64,000 nucleotides of DNA. It comes from JBKBUF01 sp046290815 (GTDB taxonomy: Bacteria; Bacteroidota; Bacteroidia; Cytophagales; Cytophagaceae). The translations under genes and the position numbers were made by a program. Below the pieces are notes generated by a model. That model had not been told where the DNA came from. It did no database searches and was given only the letters and a program-made list of their open reading frames with translations. Shown in pieces: positions 10,123-18,780 of this stretch (the first letter of the stretch is position 1; each line of letters starts with the position of its first letter). The stretch covers positions 1 to 64,000 of the forward strand of contig JBKBUF010000026.1 of the NCBI GenBank assembly GCA_046290815.1, given 5' to 3'.

Positions 10123-10247
10123 CTAACTGTTTATTTATGAATAAGCCTGATCAACTTTTACGCAAAACTGTTACTTTGGATTCAAATAATATTTTTTTAT
10201 TTAATTTATTAAAAATCAGCACCAAAAAATTATAATAAACTCATGAT

Positions 10248-10259
10248 ATATACGTATAT
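10248..10259. promoter_or_regulatory. Perfect 12-base palindrome, candidate ArsR operator
   Basis: ATATACGTATAT is perfectly self-complementary and lies 18 bases before the ATG of the ArsR-family gene, in the divergent spacer with the kinase gene. TCATGATA is also repeated directly at 10241-10248 and 10276-10283. ArsR/SmtB operators are typically AT-rich inverted repeats over the promoter, so autoregulation is plausible but inferred. Confidence 0.4.
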
Positions 10260-10277
10260 TCGCTAAAGCAAATATTC

Positions 10278-10679
10278 ATGATACGATTAAAAAATTTTGA
10301 TCTGGGAACAGGGTCAGAAATATTTAAGGCTGTCAGCGATCAGTCCAGGGTCAGGATTTTAAATTTGATTTACAGAAACAAAGAAATGTGTATTTCAGAT
10401 CTGGAGCTGATCCTTGACTTTACACAAACTAAAACTTCAAGACATCTGATCTATTTGAAGAATGCCGGTGTAGTCAGGTATAAAAAAATCGATCAATGGG
10501 CTTATTACTTCATCAATGAAACGTATTATGATATAATTGCACAAATTTTTCTTTTCTTTGAAAAGGATCCGCAATTGATAAAAGATCAGGAAGAATACCG
10601 GACCTTATATTCAAATAATGAGCTGGCAATCCGAAAACTTCATAATAAATTAAAAAAATACCAACTACCCGATCTTTAA
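10278..10679 (+). CDS. ArsR-family winged-helix transcriptional regulator
   Basis: 133 residues. The winged helix covers roughly residues 10-90: a first helix with SDQSRVRILNLIYR, the recognition helix region FTQTKTSRHLIYLKNAG, and a wing with WAYYFIN. An extra helical tail follows. The ELCVCDL metal-binding motif of SmtB/ArsR is replaced here by KEMCISDLEL with a single Cys, so classical metal sensing is not supported. A 53-base gap separates it from the ferredoxin gene, so it may be cotranscribed with it. It resembles non-metal ArsR regulators that respond to redox or metabolic signals; the effector is unknown. Confidence 0.85.
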   Translation: MIRLKNFDLGTGSEIFKAVSDQSRVRILNLIYRNKEMCISDLELILDFTQTKTSRHLIYLKNAGVVRYKKIDQWAYYFINETYYDIIAQIFLFFEKDPQLIKDQEEYRTLYSNNELAIRKLHNKLKKYQLPDL

Positions 10680-10731
10680 CATCATTAAACAAATTAAGTA
10701 TAAAACTTCAACTTTTTACTTTAAACATCAC

Positions 10732-11037
10732 ATGAAATATAAAAAACACATATTTATCTGCACTAATCAGAGAGAGGATGGCAGACAATGCTGCGGAGAG
10801 AAAAAGGGAATGGAACTTGTAGATAAATTTAAACAATTGATAAAAGAGAATAAGTTAAATCCAGAAGTCAGAGCTCAAAGGGCAGGATGTCTTGATGTAT
10901 GCACCATTGGCCCTGCAGCAGTGGTTTACCCAGAAGGGGTTTTCTATGGCCATGTGCAACCGGAAGATGTAAAAGAAATTTTCGAATCACATATTCTTAA
11001 CAATAAGATCGTAGAAAGACTGGAAGTCAAATTTTAG
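10732..11037 (+). CDS. Thioredoxin-like [2Fe-2S] ferredoxin
   Basis: 101 residues, a typical length for the stand-alone thioredoxin-like ferredoxin family. The cluster ligands are visible as Cys10, Cys20 or Cys21, Cys53 and Cys57, in the contexts FICTN, RQCCGE and AGCLDVC. The family's VVYPEGVFYGHVQPEDV strand is conserved. It should be a cytoplasmic electron-transfer protein; the partner is not identifiable. It is followed after 13 bases by the HAD phosphatase gene, so these genes are probably one transcript. Confidence 0.9.
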   Translation: MKYKKHIFICTNQREDGRQCCGEKKGMELVDKFKQLIKENKLNPEVRAQRAGCLDVCTIGPAAVVYPEGVFYGHVQPEDVKEIFESHILNNKIVERLEVKF

Positions 11038-11050
11038 CAGAAACCAATTA

Positions 11051-11749
11051 ATGAAAAATTACAAACATATATTCTTCGATCTGGATCATACACTATGGGA
11101 TTTCGAAAAGAATTGCACTGAAACACTTCAGGAGTTATATGACCTTCATCGCATGTCAGAATTCCAAAGTTTTTCAGTACAAGATTTTATAAAGGAATAC
11201 CTGTTTGTTAATGACAGCATGTGGAAGGATTTTAATGCCGGCCTGTTAACAAAAAAAGATATCCGGGATTTGAGATTCAAATATACATTTGAAAGGCTTG
11301 GTGTGGAGGAAAAACACATTCCGATGACAATTAATGAAGAATTCCTCAGGCTTTGCCCTGCAAAAGGCCATCTACTTCCTTATGCTCATGATGTTTTATC
11401 ATATCTTCACAAAAAATATATACTTCATATTCTAACCAATGGATTTACCGAAACCCAACACATCAAAATCAGTACTTCCAACCTAAGAATATATTTTAAT
11501 GAGATCATCCATTCTGAGCATGTAGGTTACCCAAAACCTGATAAAAGAATTTTTGAATTTGCTATAAATAAAGCTAAAGCGGGCTCATGCGAAGATTGCA
11601 TTATGATTGGCGATGATCTTGAAGCCGATATTTTAGGTGCCAGAAATGCAGGGATGGATCATATATTTTTAAACAGAAAAAACCTTAAGCATTCCGAGGA
11701 GGTTATGTTCGAAATTAAATGTTTAAGTGAATTATATAAAATTCTTTAA
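11051..11749 (+). CDS. yjjG: YjjG-type HAD pyrimidine 5'-nucleotidase
   Basis: 232 residues, the usual size for the YjjG/HAD-IA family. Motif I is FFDLDHTLWDF with nucleophile Asp10 and acid Asp12. Motif II is LTNGF, motif III lies in YPKPDKRIF, and motif IV is GDDLEADILGARNAG. Members dephosphorylate non-canonical pyrimidine nucleotides as a house-cleaning function. It sits two bases upstream of the P5C dehydrogenase start, which suggests translational linkage. The assignment to YjjG rather than another HAD-IA phosphatase rests on the DHTLWDF signature. Confidence 0.85.
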   Translation: MKNYKHIFFDLDHTLWDFEKNCTETLQELYDLHRMSEFQSFSVQDFIKEYLFVNDSMWKDFNAGLLTKKDIRDLRFKYTFERLGVEEKHIPMTINEEFLRLCPAKGHLLPYAHDVLSYLHKKYILHILTNGFTETQHIKISTSNLRIYFNEIIHSEHVGYPKPDKRIFEFAINKAKAGSCEDCIMIGDDLEADILGARNAGMDHIFLNRKNLKHSEEVMFEIKCLSELYKIL

Positions 11750-11751
11750 AA

Positions 11752-13377
11752 ATGACCACAAATAACCATACATACAATCCGTCTAATGAGCCGGTATTAG
11801 ATTATGCTCCGGGATCTAAGGAAAGAGCAGAGCTTATACTTGCATTAAAAGATGTTCGCTCAAAAGTCATAGATATCCCGATGGTTATTGGTGGTGAAAA
11901 AATTTTTACAGAAAAAAAATTCCCGATTACTCCTCCTCACGACCATAAACATTTGCTTGCAGAATTTTCTCACGGGGAAGCTAAACATGTAGAGCAGGCG
12001 ATTCATGCTGCTTTATCAACGAAAAAATCATGGGAAGCAAAAACTGTCGAAGATAAAGCAAAAATATTTTTAAAAGCTGCAGACCTTATTACAGGGAAGT
12101 ATCGCGCTAAAATAAATGCTGCCACCATGCTTGGTCAGTCCAAAAATGTGTATCAGGCTGAAATTGATTCCGCCTGTGAGATGGCAGATTTCCTTCGGTT
12201 CAATGTGAAGTACTTATATGAGTTATTAAAAATCCAGCCGGCATCTTCGCAAGGTGTAATAAACAAAATGCATTACCGGCCTCTTGAAGGGTTCGTTTTT
12301 GCGCTGACTCCATTCAATTTTACTGCAATAGCCGGAAACCTTCCCATGGCTCCTGCACTGCTCGGCAATACAGTAGTATGGAAACCTGCTTTCACTCAGA
12401 TTTATTCTGCCTATGCCTTAATGGAAATATTCACAGAGGCCGGGCTCCCTCCCGGTGTAATTAACTTAATTTATACTGACGGACCATTGACAGGTGAAAT
12501 TATTTTTAAGGACCGTGACTTTGCAGGCATTCATTTTACAGGAAGCACACATGTTTTTCAAAACATCTGGAGACAAATAGGAGAAAACATTTCCTACTAT
12601 AAATCATATCCAAGAATTGTAGGCGAAACGGGCGGAAAAGATTTTATCATAGCACATCCTGATTGTGATGTAAAAGCATTGGCTGTCGCAATGGTAAGAG
12701 GAGCATTCGAATATCAGGGGCAGAAATGTTCTGCAGCTTCCAGAGCTTATATACCTGAAAGTATTTGGGAAGAATTAAAAACTGAAATGTTTGCGATGCT
12801 CTCCCAAATAAAAATGGGGCCTGTGGAAGACTTCAGCAACTTTATCAACGCAGTAATTGACGAAAAGTCGTTTAATAAAATTGCAGGTTATATTAAAAAG
12901 GTAAAACAAGCCACCAATGCAGAAATCATCTGGGGAGGTAAGTACGATAAATCTACCGGCTACTATATTGAACCTACTATCATACTCACTTCTGATCCGT
13001 ATTACACCACAATGTGTGAAGAAATATTCGGGCCAGTACTGACAGTACATGTTTATAAGGATTCGAAATTTGAAGACATTTTACAAATAGCAGACAAGAC
13101 TTCTCCTTATGCATTAACGGGAGCAATATTTTCCAGACAAAGGTCAGCTGTGGAACTTGCCTCCAAAATATTAAGGCATGCTGCAGGAAACTTTTACATT
13201 AATGACAAACCAACAGGAGCTGTTGTAAACCAACAACCCTTCGGAGGGGCAAGAGGTTCCGGGACAAATGATAAAGCAGGATCAATTTTTAATCTCATTC
13301 GCTGGACTTCAGTACAAACTATTAAAGAAAATCTTAATCCTCCTACTGATTACAGATATCCATTTATGGCAAAATAA
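11752..13377 (+). CDS. pruA: L-glutamate gamma-semialdehyde (P5C) dehydrogenase
   Basis: 541 residues, full length for the single-domain P5C dehydrogenase. It oxidises glutamate semialdehyde to glutamate with NAD+, the second step of proline degradation, in the cytoplasm. The catalytic Cys is Cys326 in GQKCSAASR and the general base Glu292 is in VGETGGKDF. The Rossmann region includes TPFNFTAIAGNL and HFTGST. The start two bases after the previous stop suggests an operon with the ferredoxin and nucleotidase genes. No proline dehydrogenase gene is adjacent. The spacer after it (13378-13613) has a T-rich run near 13417 but no convincing hairpin, and a TATTTTTG (-7-like) element at 13506-13513 that may serve the next gene. 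Confidence 0.92.
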   Translation: MTTNNHTYNPSNEPVLDYAPGSKERAELILALKDVRSKVIDIPMVIGGEKIFTEKKFPITPPHDHKHLLAEFSHGEAKHVEQAIHAALSTKKSWEAKTVEDKAKIFLKAADLITGKYRAKINAATMLGQSKNVYQAEIDSACEMADFLRFNVKYLYELLKIQPASSQGVINKMHYRPLEGFVFALTPFNFTAIAGNLPMAPALLGNTVVWKPAFTQIYSAYALMEIFTEAGLPPGVINLIYTDGPLTGEIIFKDRDFAGIHFTGSTHVFQNIWRQIGENISYYKSYPRIVGETGGKDFIIAHPDCDVKALAVAMVRGAFEYQGQKCSAASRAYIPESIWEELKTEMFAMLSQIKMGPVEDFSNFINAVIDEKSFNKIAGYIKKVKQATNAEIIWGGKYDKSTGYYIEPTIILTSDPYYTTMCEEIFGPVLTVHVYKDSKFEDILQIADKTSPYALTGAIFSRQRSAVELASKILRHAAGNFYINDKPTGAVVNQQPFGGARGSGTNDKAGSIFNLIRWTSVQTIKENLNPPTDYRYPFMAK

Positions 13378-13613
13378 TAATTCGGAATTAAAGCGGTATA
13401 AAATTCTACAAAACCTCTTTTTTTTTATCTTCTCCTGATTTTTCCCTGAAATTGAGATAGGATATTTTTAGTCTATACTAATCAAATCAGGTTTAGAAAA
13501 TTTGATATTTTTGAACAAACAGAGGTTACTTGGTTCATAAGTAGCTTATATAAATCAGCTGTCCGAAAAAGGGGAATTCGGGTAGCAGAATTCTGAAAAC
13601 AAATATTATACTT

Positions 13614-16277
13614 ATGAAGCCATTTGAATTGACACGCAGAAAATTAACCTTCTTTGTAATTTTCATTCTTTTAACTGTAAGCAAAACTGCAATCTGCCAA
13701 CAAACCAATAATTGGTACTTCGGCTCAGCAGCAGGGTTTCCTAATACTGGTCTACGAATAGATTTCACCTCAGGAAGTCCTGTGGTGTCAACCTGTTATC
13801 CATTAATGACGGAAGAAGGCAGCTCTTCCATAAGCGACAACAATGGTAATCCATTGTTTTATACTGATGGAGTAACCATCTGGGATGCCTCCACCAATAC
13901 AGCCTTCGGAACAGGAATGAACGGAGGATCTTCAACGACTCAATCTGCAATTGTAATGCCCAGGCCAGGATTTACTAATCAATGGCTTGTATTTACCTCC
14001 GGTGTATTAAGCAATCCTGGAACATATTATTATGTGGTAACCGGCAGCCCGGGTGCCTTTACGTTATCAGCAGCAACACAACTGGTTCCTGCTGCAACAG
14101 TAGGTGAAGGATTATTTGTAATAGGCAGCACAAAGCCGGGTACTTCCTTCTGGGTAATTACGAGGGCAACAGATGCAGCAGGACAAGTAAGAGCTTTTGA
14201 GGTATTTAATAATGGAACTGTAAGCACTACAGCAATTAGCAGCACATTAAGTGGTCCCGGATTTACAAATACTTCTTATACTTCAAAAATTGGAACCATT
14301 AAATCAAATACCTGTCAGAATAAGCTGGCATTTACTTATTTGAATGGTCATGCGGACCTGGTGGATTTCGATGCAGCAACAGGTCAGGTTGTCGCTAATA
14401 CAGCAAGAAGAATCAATGTAACGAGCACAGGAGGCAATAGCGGTAGTTATGGTATTGAATTTTCACCTAATGACGCATATCTATATATTACAAATCTGGC
14501 TAGCAGCCAGCTATACAGACACGATATAGCAGCCAACACAACAGCTGTTTTTGCTACAGTTACAGGCGAAGCAGGACAATTACAGGCAGGCCCGGACGGA
14601 AGGATCTATATGGCTAGAAATACAGGAACTACAGCACCAAGTTATCTCGGGGTAATCAACAATCCCGGTGATGCAGGTGCAACATTTAATGCAACCGGTG
14701 TAACATTGACTAATGTGGCTTGCGGGGGTAACACCGGGTTTGCTTACAGAGGACTACCAACCTTCCCAAAATCATTGGTCGTAAATGACCCGATCTTAAA
14801 CCCCGGAAATGGTACTTATTGCACCAATACAGCTATTCCATTAAGCTTTATGTTTGGCGGCTCTGTAAGTTCAGGTACAATTAGCTGGACAGCCACAGGT
14901 GGAGGACAAACTTTCACACCCGGAGGAGCCACCTCAACTTCCTCAACACCAACGGTATCGTTTTCCACTACAGGAGTTAAAACAGTTACTCTTACATTGC
15001 AGGATGCCTGTGGAAGGACTTACACAAAGTCCATGACATTCAACATAACTTCACCGCTGGTACCGAGCGGAACCATAACTTGCGGAGCAAACAGTATAAC
15101 ACTTGACAATCCTGCAATCGACCCTAATGAACCAAACTATGTGTGGTATAGAAATTCTGTTTCTTCCTCTAACATCATCGGAGTTGGCACACCAGTAAAT
15201 TATCTTTTAGGAGGTAATTCAGCAAAACCAAGTAATATCTGTGTAGGTGTAGCCACCTCTGCCGCACAAACTACAGGCTCAAATTCCATTGGAAATACCG
15301 GGGCCAGTATGACTTGGGCTGCCAATGGCACCCCATACACCTCTCCTGCTTTTGATGTACTTGCAAACAATTTAATATTAAAATCATTTGTTATAAGATT
15401 CTGGACATGTACCGCGACATTGAATGTTACAATAAGAGATGGATCCAACACAATTATATATAATGAAAATCATGCTATTACAGGTTGCGCTTCCGGTACA
15501 ATCCATACAATAAATGTTAATACAACATTACCTGCCGGGTCTGGATATAAAATTACAATAAGCGGAACAGGGGCACAATTCCAAGGCGGTGCCTGGACAG
15601 GAGGAACCAATGCAGGACAAATAACTTACAATGCGGTCGCATCTGCCGGGACTTCTTCCATAGGAAATTTGCAATACGACTATAAAAATTATACAATCAA
15701 TAGCGGTTGCACAACACCACAATGTTACCCTGTATCCTGTACTCTGCCGGTGGAATTGCTGGAGTTTTCGGGCAAAGAAATTCAAAATGGCATCTTACTA
15801 ACATGGAACACCGCTTCAGAAAAGAACAACGACAAATTTATTGTTCAAAGTTCGTCGGATGGCATCCACTTTACTTCATTAGGAAGCGTAGATGGCGGCG
15901 GAAACACTAATACAATTAAATTTTACAACTTTATAGACACCGAACTTTTTGAAGGAATAAAATACTACAGACTTATTCAAAAGGATTATGATGGCACCGA
16001 AAATGTAAGTAATGTCATTGCAGTAAAACATGGTGAAACAATCAGATTCAACATTTATCCTAATCCTGCTAACCATGAATTCAAAATTCTTTTCTCAAAA
16101 AATACAAAGGCAGAACTAAAATTATATGATTTACTGGGAAGGCAATTAATTGCAGAAAAATTTGAAACCAATCAGGAAAATGACATCGCAATTGGCGCTG
16201 AACTTGACGCAGGAAGTTATATTCTGGAAATAATAACTAATGAAGGAAAATACAGATACAAATTGATTAAAGAATAA
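13614..16277 (+). CDS. Secreted protein with beta-propeller-like N-terminus, PKD-like domain and T9SS type A tail
   Basis: 887 residues. A signal peptide ends near AICQ (residue 29). Residues about 30-390 form repeated blade-like segments (WYFGSAAG, FTDG, PDGRIYMAR) resembling the propeller regions of Bacteroidota surface proteins. A PKD-like domain follows (about 395-485), then a jellyroll or P-domain-like region (about 540-690), then a beta-sandwich LPVELLEFSG linker typical before T9SS tails. Last is a type A sorting domain (about 805-887) with FNIYPNPA and LYDLLGRQL motifs and a terminal IKE. It should be exported by the T9SS and anchored or released at the surface. The substrate is unknown and no catalytic domain is recognisable. 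Confidence 0.85.
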   Translation: MKPFELTRRKLTFFVIFILLTVSKTAICQQTNNWYFGSAAGFPNTGLRIDFTSGSPVVSTCYPLMTEEGSSSISDNNGNPLFYTDGVTIWDASTNTAFGTGMNGGSSTTQSAIVMPRPGFTNQWLVFTSGVLSNPGTYYYVVTGSPGAFTLSAATQLVPAATVGEGLFVIGSTKPGTSFWVITRATDAAGQVRAFEVFNNGTVSTTAISSTLSGPGFTNTSYTSKIGTIKSNTCQNKLAFTYLNGHADLVDFDAATGQVVANTARRINVTSTGGNSGSYGIEFSPNDAYLYITNLASSQLYRHDIAANTTAVFATVTGEAGQLQAGPDGRIYMARNTGTTAPSYLGVINNPGDAGATFNATGVTLTNVACGGNTGFAYRGLPTFPKSLVVNDPILNPGNGTYCTNTAIPLSFMFGGSVSSGTISWTATGGGQTFTPGGATSTSSTPTVSFSTTGVKTVTLTLQDACGRTYTKSMTFNITSPLVPSGTITCGANSITLDNPAIDPNEPNYVWYRNSVSSSNIIGVGTPVNYLLGGNSAKPSNICVGVATSAAQTTGSNSIGNTGASMTWAANGTPYTSPAFDVLANNLILKSFVIRFWTCTATLNVTIRDGSNTIIYNENHAITGCASGTIHTINVNTTLPAGSGYKITISGTGAQFQGGAWTGGTNAGQITYNAVASAGTSSIGNLQYDYKNYTINSGCTTPQCYPVSCTLPVELLEFSGKEIQNGILLTWNTASEKNNDKFIVQSSSDGIHFTSLGSVDGGGNTNTIKFYNFIDTELFEGIKYYRLIQKDYDGTENVSNVIAVKHGETIRFNIYPNPANHEFKILFSKNTKAELKLYDLLGRQLIAEKFETNQENDIAIGAELDAGSYILEIITNEGKYRYKLIKE

Positions 16278-16291
16278 AAACCCAATTCAAT

Positions 16292-16323
16292 AGTAAAAAG
16301 ACTTTTATAAAAGTCTTTTTACT
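16292..16323. terminator. Bidirectional terminator, perfect 14-base stem
   Basis: AGTAAAAAGACTTT pairs perfectly with AAAGTCTTTTTACT around a TATA loop, with the A/T flanks acting as U-tracts on both strands. It separates two convergent genes and contains the stop codon of the minus-strand gene at 16319. Confidence 0.85.
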
Positions 16324-16924
16324 TAATTAATTCAAAAAGGTGGCTGACAACAAACATCATACTTTGAACCGACAAGAATATCAACAGATTTCTTTCTCCT
16401 TTATTGACTGAAAGGTCTTTAACAAAAATCCATATTGAGATAAACATCAATGGATAGTTCAATAGCTTCCCGATTAAAATTCCATTCCATGGTAAAGCAG
16501 GAACAGGGGTGATAAACTGAATAATAATTACCAGCCCAAGTATTAAATGCAGATAAAGTATTTTGTTTAGCGGGTTTTTTATTGCTGTTCTCATAAGAAT
16601 TGCCGCTGTCAGCACAGAGCCCATTAACCCCAACACTAACATAAAACCTGAGCCGGGCCAATGCATAATTTTAAATAATGCACCAACTGTCTGAATAAAT
16701 CCAGCAAAGAGTAAGAATGAATATAACAGAAACTCTTTACCTAATTCTGCAATAAGATAAAGTAACAAAAATGCCAGAAGGAGGTTGGATAAGAGAATGA
16801 CAAAAGACGCTTCTGTTAATCCTAAATAAAATAAAGTTTTACCTAGCAGCTTTACAATTACAGGCAAAAATAAATACCACCTAAATCCTGATTTTATTTC
16901 TGGCATTTCTAAGAGTTGGTTCAT
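16319..16924 (-). CDS. Predicted polytopic membrane protein with HWPG motif
   Basis: 201 residues, almost entirely hydrophobic, with about six membrane helices. I do not recognise a named family. The segment ALFKIMHWPG resembles the motif seen in the membrane part of GldL and in other Bacteroidota membrane proteins that carry FKIMHWPG; the rest does not look like GldL. It follows murF with only a 3-base gap, so the two are probably cotranscribed and it may be an envelope-related protein. Its stop codon lies within the shared bidirectional terminator. Confidence 0.75.
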   Translation of the reverse strand: MNQLLEMPEIKSGFRWYLFLPVIVKLLGKTLFYLGLTEASFVILLSNLLLAFLLLYLIAELGKEFLLYSFLLFAGFIQTVGALFKIMHWPGSGFMLVLGLMGSVLTAAILMRTAIKNPLNKILYLHLILGLVIIIQFITPVPALPWNGILIGKLLNYPLMFISIWIFVKDLSVNKGERNLLIFLSVQSMMFVVSHLFELIK

Positions 16925-16927
16925 AAA

Positions 16928-18211
16928 TTATTCTATTACTTCCAATAAAGTCTCAAGTCCCATTCCTCTGGAGCCTTTAATCAGGATGGTCGCATTATCA
17001 AAACTTTTCCTGCTAAGTTCAGCTTGCAAATCCTGCTTAGCGGAAAAATATTTTGCAGTAGGTATCTCGGCTTTTGTATATTCCATCTGCTTACCGCACA
17101 AAAAAACTTCATCAAATGACAGTGCCTTCAAAAGTTTTCCGATCTCTCTGTGTTCTTTTTCACTTTCATCTCCCAACTCGAACATATCTCCAATAATCAC
17201 CACTTTTTTGCCTGCCTTTATTCCACCAAAATTTTCCAAGGCAGCTTTCATGCTTGACGGGTTTGCATTATAAGCATCGAGTATGATGGATATACTACCT
17301 TTATTAATAACCTGTGATCGATTGTTGTCCGGATTATATGCTGCCACTGCTTCAAGGGCATCTTCTTCTTTAACGCCAAAATATTTCCCTACACAAAGCG
17401 CGGCAGCAATGTTGATGAAATTATATGCACCAATTAACTGCGTCTGCACCTTTTTCCCGGATTCAGTTTTAAAAACTATATTCGGGGAAGCTTCGATGAA
17501 TTCAACATGACAATAATCATTTTTCCCCGGATATGTCAATGCATCGTTAAATTTATTAATACTTACCAGTTTTGGATCTGTTGTATTCACAAAAGCTTTC
17601 CTGCCTTTTGCCAATAGATAATCAAACAATTCGCCTTTACCTTTCTTTACCCCTTCTTCCCCACCAAATCCTTCAAGGTGCGCTTTTCCTATATTGGTTA
17701 TAAGTCCAAAATCCGGTTCTGTATATTCGCAATAACTTGCTATTTCCCTCTGATGATTCGCTCCCATTTCAACAACAGCCATTTCAATGGAGGAATCTAT
17801 AGACAATAAAGTTAGTGGTATACCAATATGATTATTTAAATTACCTTTGGTAGCATAAACTTTAAATTTTCTGGACAGTACAGCGCTTATAAGTTCTTTT
17901 GTTGTGGTTTTACCGTTTGAGCCTGTAATGGCCAAAACAGGTATATTCAGCTGCCTTCTATGAAAGTTGGCCAGTGCCTGTAATGATTTCAAAGCATCAT
18001 CGGCCAATAAGTATCGGTCATCCTTTTTGTACTGCACTTCATCAATTACAACATATTTTACCCCTTTATTGAGAGCCTCCTCTGCAAATGCATTTCCATT
18101 GAAGTTTCCTCCCTTTAAAGCAAAAAACATAGTTCCGGACTCAATCTTTCTGGTATCTGTGCCTACTCCCGTGCACTCTAGATATTTCTGATATAATTCT
18201 TTGATTTCCAT
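16928..18211 (-). CDS. murF: UDP-N-acetylmuramoyl-tripeptide--D-alanyl-D-alanine ligase
   Basis: 427 residues, typical of MurF. It adds D-Ala-D-Ala to UDP-MurNAc-tripeptide in the cytoplasm, the last cytoplasmic ligation of peptidoglycan precursor synthesis. The N-terminal domain has the MurF-type GTDTRKIESGTMFFALKG. The P-loop is GSNGKTTTKE (about residues 96-105), the Mg site is near VVEMGANHQREI, and the C-terminal domain has DAYNANPSSMKAALENF. It stands apart from any division and cell wall cluster here. It is followed by a small membrane protein and diverges from a short unknown gene. Confidence 0.95.
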   Translation of the reverse strand: MEIKELYQKYLECTGVGTDTRKIESGTMFFALKGGNFNGNAFAEEALNKGVKYVVIDEVQYKKDDRYLLADDALKSLQALANFHRRQLNIPVLAITGSNGKTTTKELISAVLSRKFKVYATKGNLNNHIGIPLTLLSIDSSIEMAVVEMGANHQREIASYCEYTEPDFGLITNIGKAHLEGFGGEEGVKKGKGELFDYLLAKGRKAFVNTTDPKLVSINKFNDALTYPGKNDYCHVEFIEASPNIVFKTESGKKVQTQLIGAYNFINIAAALCVGKYFGVKEEDALEAVAAYNPDNNRSQVINKGSISIILDAYNANPSSMKAALENFGGIKAGKKVVIIGDMFELGDESEKEHREIGKLLKALSFDEVFLCGKQMEYTKAEIPTAKYFSAKQDLQAELSRKSFDNATILIKGSRGMGLETLLEVIE

Positions 18212-18276
18212 AAATTATTGTCATATTGCAGGATACTTCACCTTTCAACCGGCTACCGCCTTTTACCCTCCAATTT

Positions 18277-18639
18277 ATGAACTCATTTATTTATATTCAT
18301 CTTACCGATAAAATAAATTTTGATTACCAAAATCATATTATTCCCAAGGTAAAGGAAAAATTCCCTGATTATGTAATTTTTGATTTTGACAACTTTTCCG
18401 GAAAGGACCTTATTAAATATGCCGCCGGACTGATAGATTCATCTGAAAAAACCATTCTTTACATACATGTTGGCAGCGCCGCGGTTGCCGGCAGCATCAG
18501 GAACTTCCTGGAAACAGTAATTAAAAACAAACATAAAATCACGGTTTATGTTGAAGGGTACGCTGTTTTTATAGAAAGAATGCTTGCTCCTTCAGGGATT
18601 GTTATTAATTATGAAACAAAGGAGTTCTGTAGGAAGTAG
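18277..18639 (+). CDS. Hypothetical protein, divergent from murF
   Basis: 120 residues from the ATG at 18277. An upstream in-frame TTG at 18226 would add 17 residues with no clear function, so the ATG is preferred. The protein is soluble and alternates strands and helices (YVIFDFDN, TILYIHVGSAAV, KITVYVEGYAVF). This resembles a small alpha/beta fold, perhaps P-loop- or Rossmann-like but without a recognisable nucleotide motif. I cannot name a family. Downstream is a short repeat-rich spacer. Confidence 0.7.
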   Translation: MNSFIYIHLTDKINFDYQNHIIPKVKEKFPDYVIFDFDNFSGKDLIKYAAGLIDSSEKTILYIHVGSAAVAGSIRNFLETVIKNKHKITVYVEGYAVFIERMLAPSGIVINYETKEFCRK

Positions 18640-18660
18640 AGACGCCATGATGGTATCTTT

Positions 18661-18775
18661 TATCTAGTCTGAAGTCCAAGTCAGAAGTCACAAATCACGA
18701 GGTTGACTATCGACTTAAAACTATTGACTAATGATATTGACTATCGACTATTGGCTAACGACTTTAAACTAATAA
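18661..18775. repeat. GACTATCGACT-type degenerate intergenic repeat
   Basis: TTGACTATCGACT occurs exactly twice (starting near 18703 and 18737). It is surrounded by variants such as CTATTGACTA, TATTGGCTAACGACT and AAGTCAGAAGTCA. This fills the spacer between two convergent genes. No hairpin or coding potential is evident. Confidence 0.6.
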
Positions 18776-18780
18776 AACCT

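Noticed and set aside
16319..16924. GldL as the identity of the membrane protein
   Set aside because: Only the short HWPG motif matches; length, helix number and missing gld neighbours do not.
18661..18775. Repeats considered as a CRISPR array
   Set aside because: The units are not equally spaced, spacers are absent or very short, and no cas genes are present.
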